Shown one piece after another: positions 15,460 through 19,452 of a stretch of DNA of 19,452 bases; the first letter of the stretch is position 1; each line of letters begins with the position of its first letter. A program made the translations under genes and the position numbers. Under the pieces are notes generated by a model. It was given only the letters and a program-made list of their open reading frames with translations. It had not been told where the DNA came from and did no database searches. The DNA comes from an uncultured Bacillota bacterium (lineage in GTDB: Bacteria > Bacillota > Sulfobacillia > UBA995 > UBA9673). Location: positions 1-19,452 of the forward strand of contig CALMHV010000379.1 in assembly GCA_937863905.1 (NCBI GenBank), written 5' to 3'.

Positions 15460-16701
15460 TCAGGGCGAGCCGGAGGCGTTCGCCGGATCGGGCGAGACGT
15501 AGGGCGCCGTCGCCCATTCCAGGGGCCAGACGACCTCGGGCTGTCCCTGGAGGACCTGCAGGACGGCCGAGGCCGGGCGGTTCTGGTTGCGGAACTTGCC
15601 CCAAGCCTCGAAGCGAACGGGGCCGAAGACGGTGAGGAGGTCCGTCGCGGCCAAGGCCTTCCGCAGGCGTTCGGGGTCGGTCGACGCCGCGCGGCGCAGG
15701 GCGTCCTGCAGGACATAGACACAGGCGTGCGCCTCGGCGGCGAGGTAGGGAGGAAGGGTCCCGTAGCGAGCCCGGTAGGTTTCGGCGAACTCGGCCGCCC
15801 CGGGATAGGGCAGGGTCGGCGCCCAGGGCGCCGCCACAACCATGTTCTCGGCCGCCTCCCCCGCATTGGCCACGAACTCCGGCAGGGCGAAGCCGCCGGC
15901 CCCTCCGGCCAGGAGCTTCGGCCGGAGCCCCTGGGCCCAGGCCTGCCGGGCCAGGAGCGAGGCGTCCAGGAGGTAGGAGACCAGGAAGACCACATCCGGC
16001 GAAGCCTGCTTCACCCGGGTGATGACGGCCGTGAAGTCGAGGGCCCCGGCCTGGTACCCCTCGTAGGCGACCAGGGGCACGCCCTTGTCCTGGCACCAGG
16101 ACCGCATCGAGCGGGCGACGCTGGCGCCGAACTCGCTGTGCTCGTAGATGACGGCCACCGACCGCGGCTTGACCACGCTCTCCAGGAAGTCCGTGAGCCC
16201 TTGGACCAGCAGTTCCGATGGCGGGCTGAGGCGGAAGACGAACGACCACTTCTGCTGGGTCACCGCGTCGGCGACCGCGCTGTCCACGAGGTAGGGGATG
16301 CCGTGGCGTTGGGCGACACCAGCCACGGCCAGGGCGCACGCCGAGGAGTACTCACCGGCCAGCAGAGTGACCTGCTCGACCGTGATCAGCTCTTCGGCCA
16401 CAGCGGCCGAGGCGACGGGGTCGCCCGCGGTGTCGCGGACGAGAAGGACCAGAGGCCGACCGTCCACGCCGCCGGAGGCGTTGATTTCCTCCATGGCCAT
16501 CTCGTAGGCGTTGCGCTTGGCCTCGCCGAAAGCGGCTTTCGACCCGGTGAGGGGCAGGGGCACGCCGACGGTGATGGGGTCGCCGGAAAGGAGCGGCGGC
16601 ACACCGGTCCCGGACCGGCGGCAGCCGGAGAGCCCCCCCGGAAGGCACGTGAGGCAGGCGAGCAGCAGGGCGAGCAGAGTGGCTTCCCGACGTCCCTTCA
16701 T
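15460..16701 (-). CDS. LivJ-type ABC transporter substrate-binding lipoprotein
   Basis: A 413-residue periplasmic-binding-fold protein of the branched-chain amino acid/amide family (Peripla_BP_6). It has a lipoprotein signal peptide with lipobox LSGC (Cys27), then the typical opening ITVGVPLPLTGSKAAFGE, INASGGVDGRPLVLLVRD, the hinge SVAVIYEHSEFGASVA, and DVVFLVSYLLDASLLARQ. The C-terminal lobe has FAETYRARYGTLPPYLAAEAHACVY and TVFGPVRFEAWGKFRNQNRPA. AGGAGG lies 9 nt before the ATG on the minus strand. No permease or ATPase gene is adjacent, so it is an orphan; it may serve a remote transporter or act as a sensor. Ligand specificity cannot be read from sequence. Confidence 0.93.
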   Translation of the reverse strand: MKGRREATLLALLLACLTCLPGGLSGCRRSGTGVPPLLSGDPITVGVPLPLTGSKAAFGEAKRNAYEMAMEEINASGGVDGRPLVLLVRDTAGDPVASAAVAEELITVEQVTLLAGEYSSACALAVAGVAQRHGIPYLVDSAVADAVTQQKWSFVFRLSPPSELLVQGLTDFLESVVKPRSVAVIYEHSEFGASVARSMRSWCQDKGVPLVAYEGYQAGALDFTAVITRVKQASPDVVFLVSYLLDASLLARQAWAQGLRPKLLAGGAGGFALPEFVANAGEAAENMVVAAPWAPTLPYPGAAEFAETYRARYGTLPPYLAAEAHACVYVLQDALRRAASTDPERLRKALAATDLLTVFGPVRFEAWGKFRNQNRPASAVLQVLQGQPEVVWPLEWATAPYVSPDPANASGSP

Positions 16702-16831
16702 CGCGTTGGGCCTCCTAGGCGGAGCATCTCCCCGGACCAGCCCGTCCGTGGGCCGGGGCCGGTCCGGGGCGGTAGATTCTATGGGCCGGGATGTCCCGAC
16801 TTGACAGGCGTGGCCGGCGGCGCCACACGCC
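16702..16831. promoter_or_regulatory. divergent intergenic region
   Basis: It separates the minus-strand binding-protein gene from the plus-strand PLP enzyme gene. On the minus strand TAGAAT (near 16774-16779) is a fair -10 box for the binding protein, without a good -35. A small palindrome CGGGA-TG-TCCCG (16787-16798) lies beside it and could be an operator. On the plus strand TTGACA (16801-16806) is a perfect -35 hexamer but no -10 follows at 16-18 nt. Confidence 0.35.
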
Positions 16832-18325
16832 GTGGAGACGGGCGGGGAAGGGGAAGAGGGGAGGGGAGGAGAGGGAGAGGCTGGCCGGGAAGAATCTGAT
16901 GTAGCCTTATCCGGACGGCGGGGTGGTGGCGCCTTGGCGGAGTCCCTTTACGCGGCAGCGGCGGCTCTGTGGGACCTGCCCGCCCCGCTGGTCGACAAGG
17001 CTGAAGCGGCCGAGCGCCTCACCGCCGAACGGCGGGCCTTCTGGCGCGACAGGGCCGACCGAGCCTTCCTCCGTGTCCTGGTGGCCTTCCAGAAGGCCGG
17101 CGTGACCGAGGCCCATCTGGCCGGCAGCACCGGCTACGGCTATGGCGACGTGGGCCGTGAGGCCCTGGACGCCATCTTCGCCCAGGTCTTCGGCGCCCAG
17201 GCGGGTCTGGTCCGGGCCCAGATCGTCTCGGGGACGCACGCCCTCTCCCTCTGCCTTCGCGCGGCCGTCGGCCCCGGGGGGGTCCTGGTCTCGGGGACAG
17301 GCCCGCCCTACGACACCCTGCGCCCGCAGGTGGAGGAACTCCAGGATTTCGGTGCCAGATACCTCGAGGTTTCGCTCGACCGCTCCGGGCGGGCCGACCC
17401 GGAGGGCGTGGCGGCTGCGGTAGGTGAGGCCGCCATCGTGGCCAGGGCGGGAACGGGAACCCCGGGCCGCCGGGAAGGCCGCGCCTCGGGCGCGGACGGT
17501 CGCGGCCGCGTCTGCCTCTTCCTCCAGAGGTCGTGCGGGTACGAGCCGGTGCCTTCCCGAGAGATAGCCCTCCTGGGGACGATCATCGCCCGCTCGCGCG
17601 AGGAGGCCACCGCGGCCGGGGCCGAACTGGTCACGGTCGTCGACAACTGCTACGGCGAGTTCGTCGAGGAGGTCGAGCCGAGCACAGCCGGCGCCGACCT
17701 CGTGGCGGGCTCCCTCATCAAGAACCCGGGTGGGGGACTGGCTCCGACCGGGGGGTACGTGGTCGGCCGCGCCGACCTCGTTGCCCGGGCGGCGGAGTTC
17801 CTGACCGCCCCGGGCCTCGGTGGCAAGGTGGGGCCGACCCTGGGTCTCGGACGCCTCCTCTACCAGGGTCTTTTCCTGGCCCCCCGGGCCGTCGGCGCCG
17901 CGCTGGCCGGAGCCACGTTCGCGGCGGCTTTCCTGGACAGCCTGGGGCTGAACGTCTCGCCGAAATGGCACGAGGACCGGACGGACATCATCCAGAGCGT
18001 CCATCTGGGGAGCCGCGAGGCGGTGCTGACGTTCGCCCGGGGCATCCAGGCGGCCGCGCCCGTGGACTCCGCAGCCCGGCCGGAACCGGCGCGGCTGCCC
18101 GGGTACGACGACGAGGTCGTCATGGCCGCGGGAACTTTCGTCCAGGGCGCCTCCATCGAGCTGAGCCTGGATGCCCCGCTGCGTGCGCCATATGTCGCCT
18201 ACCTCCAGGGAGGACTCTACGAGGCGCACCTGAAAGTAGCCAGCGTGCTCGCCGCCGGCGAGCTCTGGCGGGCCGGTCACCTGGGCCTTGCCGCGCCGCC
18301 CCGGCCGGAGCCGTCCGGGCGGTAG
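16832..18325 (+). CDS. methionine gamma-lyase family PLP protein (YnbB/aluminium-resistance family)
   Basis: A PLP-dependent fold-type I protein of the YnbB group (Met_gamma_lyase family), often annotated as aluminium resistance protein and often found near hfq and hflX in Bacillota. The true reaction is not established. STGYGYGDVGREALD, VRAQIVSGTHALSLCL, RSCGYEPVPS and VVDNCYGEFVEEVEP are family signatures. K297 in GSLIKNPGGGLAPTGGY is the expected PLP Lys. From GTG 16832 the length is 497, well above the usual 410-430. The excess is a Gly/Glu/Arg-rich N-terminus coded by a polypurine tract (residues 1-34) and a Gly/Arg-rich insert at about 207-227. No start has a good Shine-Dalgarno; TTG 16934 (residue 35, just before the first conserved helix) is a realistic alternative. 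Confidence 0.88.
   Translation: METGGEGEEGRGGEGEAGREESDVALSGRRGGGALAESLYAAAAALWDLPAPLVDKAEAAERLTAERRAFWRDRADRAFLRVLVAFQKAGVTEAHLAGSTGYGYGDVGREALDAIFAQVFGAQAGLVRAQIVSGTHALSLCLRAAVGPGGVLVSGTGPPYDTLRPQVEELQDFGARYLEVSLDRSGRADPEGVAAAVGEAAIVARAGTGTPGRREGRASGADGRGRVCLFLQRSCGYEPVPSREIALLGTIIARSREEATAAGAELVTVVDNCYGEFVEEVEPSTAGADLVAGSLIKNPGGGLAPTGGYVVGRADLVARAAEFLTAPGLGGKVGPTLGLGRLLYQGLFLAPRAVGAALAGATFAAAFLDSLGLNVSPKWHEDRTDIIQSVHLGSREAVLTFARGIQAAAPVDSAARPEPARLPGYDDEVVMAAGTFVQGASIELSLDAPLRAPYVAYLQGGLYEAHLKVASVLAAGELWRAGHLGLAAPPRPEPSGR
16844..16880 (+). other. 37-nt uninterrupted polypurine tract
   Basis: Only A and G occur on the plus strand from 16844 to 16880, in G2-G4 runs separated by A. It lies at or just before the start of the PLP enzyme gene and resembles the tract at 10516-10572. 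If the gene starts at TTG 16934 it is untranslated leader or promoter DNA. Confidence 0.7.
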
Positions 18326-18335
18326 AACGAGGAGA

Positions 18336-18358
18336 ACGACGCCCGGCGTCCGGGTCGT
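18336..18358 (+). terminator. weak hairpin after the PLP enzyme gene
   Basis: CCCGG/CCGGG around a CGT loop, extended by ACGA/TCGT across a 2-nt bulge, lies 11 nt after the stop. The following bases (GTCTTGGG) give only a trace of a T tract, so termination would be partial at best. Confidence 0.3.
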
Positions 18359-18407
18359 GTCTTGGGCACGGGCGGCATAGGAATCCGGGAAGGTGAGGGG
18401 AGCCGGC

Positions 18408-18887
18408 TTGCACATCCTCGTCCTGATCGGCGTCATCGTCCTCATGGTCCTGGGCCTGATGGCCACGTTCATCCCGGTGTTCCCGGGAAACTGGCTCGTC
18501 TTCCTCGGGGTCTTCCTCTACGGGCTGTACGACCACTTCCAGGTCGTCACCTGGCCCTTCGTAGGGGTCGTCCTCGTCCTGACGCTCCTGGCCACCGTCC
18601 TGGACTACCTGGCCGGGCTGGTCGGGGCCCGGCGGGTCAAGGCGAGCCGGTCCGGGGAGGTCGGCGCCGTGGTCGGCGGGATAGTCGGCATCTTCGTTTT
18701 CGGGCCCCTCGGCGTGGTCCTGGGACCCTTCCTCGGCGCCATCACCGGTGAGGTGGCCGCCGGGCGCTCGAGCCGGGAAGCGTTCCGGGTCGGGTTCGGC
18801 GCCGTCGTCGGCGTCATGGGCGGCGTCCTGATCAAGGTCCTCATTGCCGGGGCGGTAATCGTGATGTTCATCCTCAGGGTGACCTGA
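18408..18887 (+). CDS. DUF456 family membrane protein
   Basis: A small integral membrane protein of about 159 residues with four to five hydrophobic helices. The first half contains LMATFIPVFPGNWLVFLGVFLY, the opening typical of DUF456, then a loop DYLAGLVGARRVKASRSG. The second half is Gly-rich (AVVGGIVGIFVFGPLGVVLG, GPFLGAITGEVAAG), with small-residue helices that pack tightly. No function is known for the family. TTG 18408 has GAGGGGAG 5 nt upstream; GTG 18393 would add five residues but has a poorly spaced Shine-Dalgarno. It follows the PLP enzyme by about 80 nt and may share its transcript. Confidence 0.85.
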   Translation: MHILVLIGVIVLMVLGLMATFIPVFPGNWLVFLGVFLYGLYDHFQVVTWPFVGVVLVLTLLATVLDYLAGLVGARRVKASRSGEVGAVVGGIVGIFVFGPLGVVLGPFLGAITGEVAAGRSSREAFRVGFGAVVGVMGGVLIKVLIAGAVIVMFILRVT

Positions 18888-18945
18888 GCCGTTGGGCCGA
18901 CGCGGAGAGAAGACAACTCGCCAAAGAAAGCCGAGGTTCCCGCCT

Positions 18946-19452
18946 GTGGAGTCCGCCTTGTCGCCCCGGCGTTGCCTGCTAGCGGTCGTCGTCATCCTGC
19001 TCGCGCTCGTTGTCCCGCAATTGGCCCTGGCCTACGGCTACTGGCCGGCCTTCCCGCAGGACACCATCGGCCTCTCGCGTCCGGTCATCGGACAGCGCCT
19101 CGCCTTGGACCCCGGCGACCCCGAGCCCACGGCGCAGATGTGGCTTGACGGGCAGAGTGTCCCGGTCACGTGGGACCCGGCGTCCGGGTGTCTGCGGTAT
19201 GTGCCGCCCGCGCCTCTGACTCCGGGGGGACACCACGTGAGGCTCGTGGTGGAGATGGACGGCTACGAGCCCCTCGTTTCGGAATATGACTTCACTGTAG
19301 CCATCGACGCCGTGGCCAGGCTTTCCGGGCCGGATGCCGAGGGCCAACTCGCCTTGGACTACCTGAATGCCTTGCGGGTGTCGGCGGGCCTTCCCGCCAT
19401 GGCCTACGACTTGAGTCTGGGCCAGGCGGCCTCGCGGCACGCGTCGTACCTG
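18946..19452 (+). CDS. secreted Ig-like plus CAP-domain protein, cut by window end
   Basis: The frame stays open to the last base (169 residues visible). It starts with a signal peptide: SPRRCLLAVVVILLALVVPQ then LALAYGYWP. An Ig-like beta domain follows (about residues 35-125; MWLDGQSVPVTWDPASGCLR and LTPGGHHVRLVVEMDGYEP). The visible end, LALDYLNALRVSAGLPAMAY then DLSLGQAASRHASYL, is the beginning of a CAP/SCP domain as in YkwD and spore-associated proteins. GTG 18946 has a weak GAGG upstream; TTG 18958 (GGAG 6 nt before) gives an equally good signal peptide. It is probably exported and binds or modifies the cell or spore envelope; the catalytic part is outside the window. Confidence 0.82.
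   Translation, partial: MESALSPRRCLLAVVVILLALVVPQLALAYGYWPAFPQDTIGLSRPVIGQRLALDPGDPEPTAQMWLDGQSVPVTWDPASGCLRYVPPAPLTPGGHHVRLVVEMDGYEPLVSEYDFTVAIDAVARLSGPDAEGQLALDYLNALRVSAGLPAMAYDLSLGQAASRHASYL

Noticed and set aside
16801..16806. Perfect TTGACA upstream of the PLP enzyme gene
   Set aside because: The sequence 16-19 bp downstream is G/C-rich with no -10 box.
15727..16899. Plus-strand frame of about 390 codons opposite the binding lipoprotein
   Set aside because: The minus-strand protein has a lipobox and full binding-protein signatures; this frame is a compositional shadow.
16907..18472. Minus-strand frame of about 521 codons opposite the PLP enzyme gene
   Set aside because: The plus strand encodes a clear PLP-fold protein with family motifs; the opposite frame has no recognisable domain.

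Overview
The window is very G+C-rich bacterial chromosome, with strong G/C preference at third codon positions. The gene order miaB-mutS-mutL-miaA-hfq, followed by a SpoVK-type AAA+ ATPase, hflX, a D,D-carboxypeptidase and a YnbB-type PLP protein, points to an endospore-forming, high-GC Bacillota lineage (Symbiobacterium-, Thermaerobacter- or Limnochorda-like, or an uncultured relative). I cannot place it more precisely from sequence alone. It is mostly core chromosome. I see no insertion sequence, integrase, CRISPR array, tRNA or rRNA.

Layout. 63-692 (minus) is a CBS-CBS-ACT sensor protein, divergent from 803-8094 (plus), a tight block of tRNA i6A modification (miaB, miaA), DNA mismatch repair (mutS, mutL) and the RNA chaperone hfq. 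A strong extended -10 box lies ahead of miaB and a 12-bp GC-rich hairpin terminator follows hfq. Starting at 8302 (plus) is a second block: a SpoVK/CbxX-type AAA+ ATPase, a small GTPase starting at a TTG that overlaps the preceding stop, an unrecognised membrane protein with two UbiA-like aspartate motifs, and a membrane-anchored protein with a degenerate staphylococcal-nuclease-like domain. hflX (11900) has its own promoter placed so close to the ATG that its mRNA should be leaderless. A serine D,D-carboxypeptidase follows.

14543-16701 (minus) holds an NfsA-like nitroreductase, overlapping the carboxypeptidase tail to tail, and an orphan LivJ-type binding lipoprotein. From about 16832 (plus) come a YnbB/methionine-gamma-lyase-family PLP enzyme, a DUF456 membrane protein, and the start of a secreted Ig-like plus CAP-domain protein cut by the window end.

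The most interesting parts are the poorly described 8302-11831 block (AAA+ ATPase, GTPase, UbiA-like membrane protein, SNase-like membrane protein) and several start-site oddities: a probable CTG start for mutS, competing starts for hfq with a purine-rich leader, and the probable leaderless hflX. The functional link within the 8302-11831 block is inferred from gene order and coupling only.
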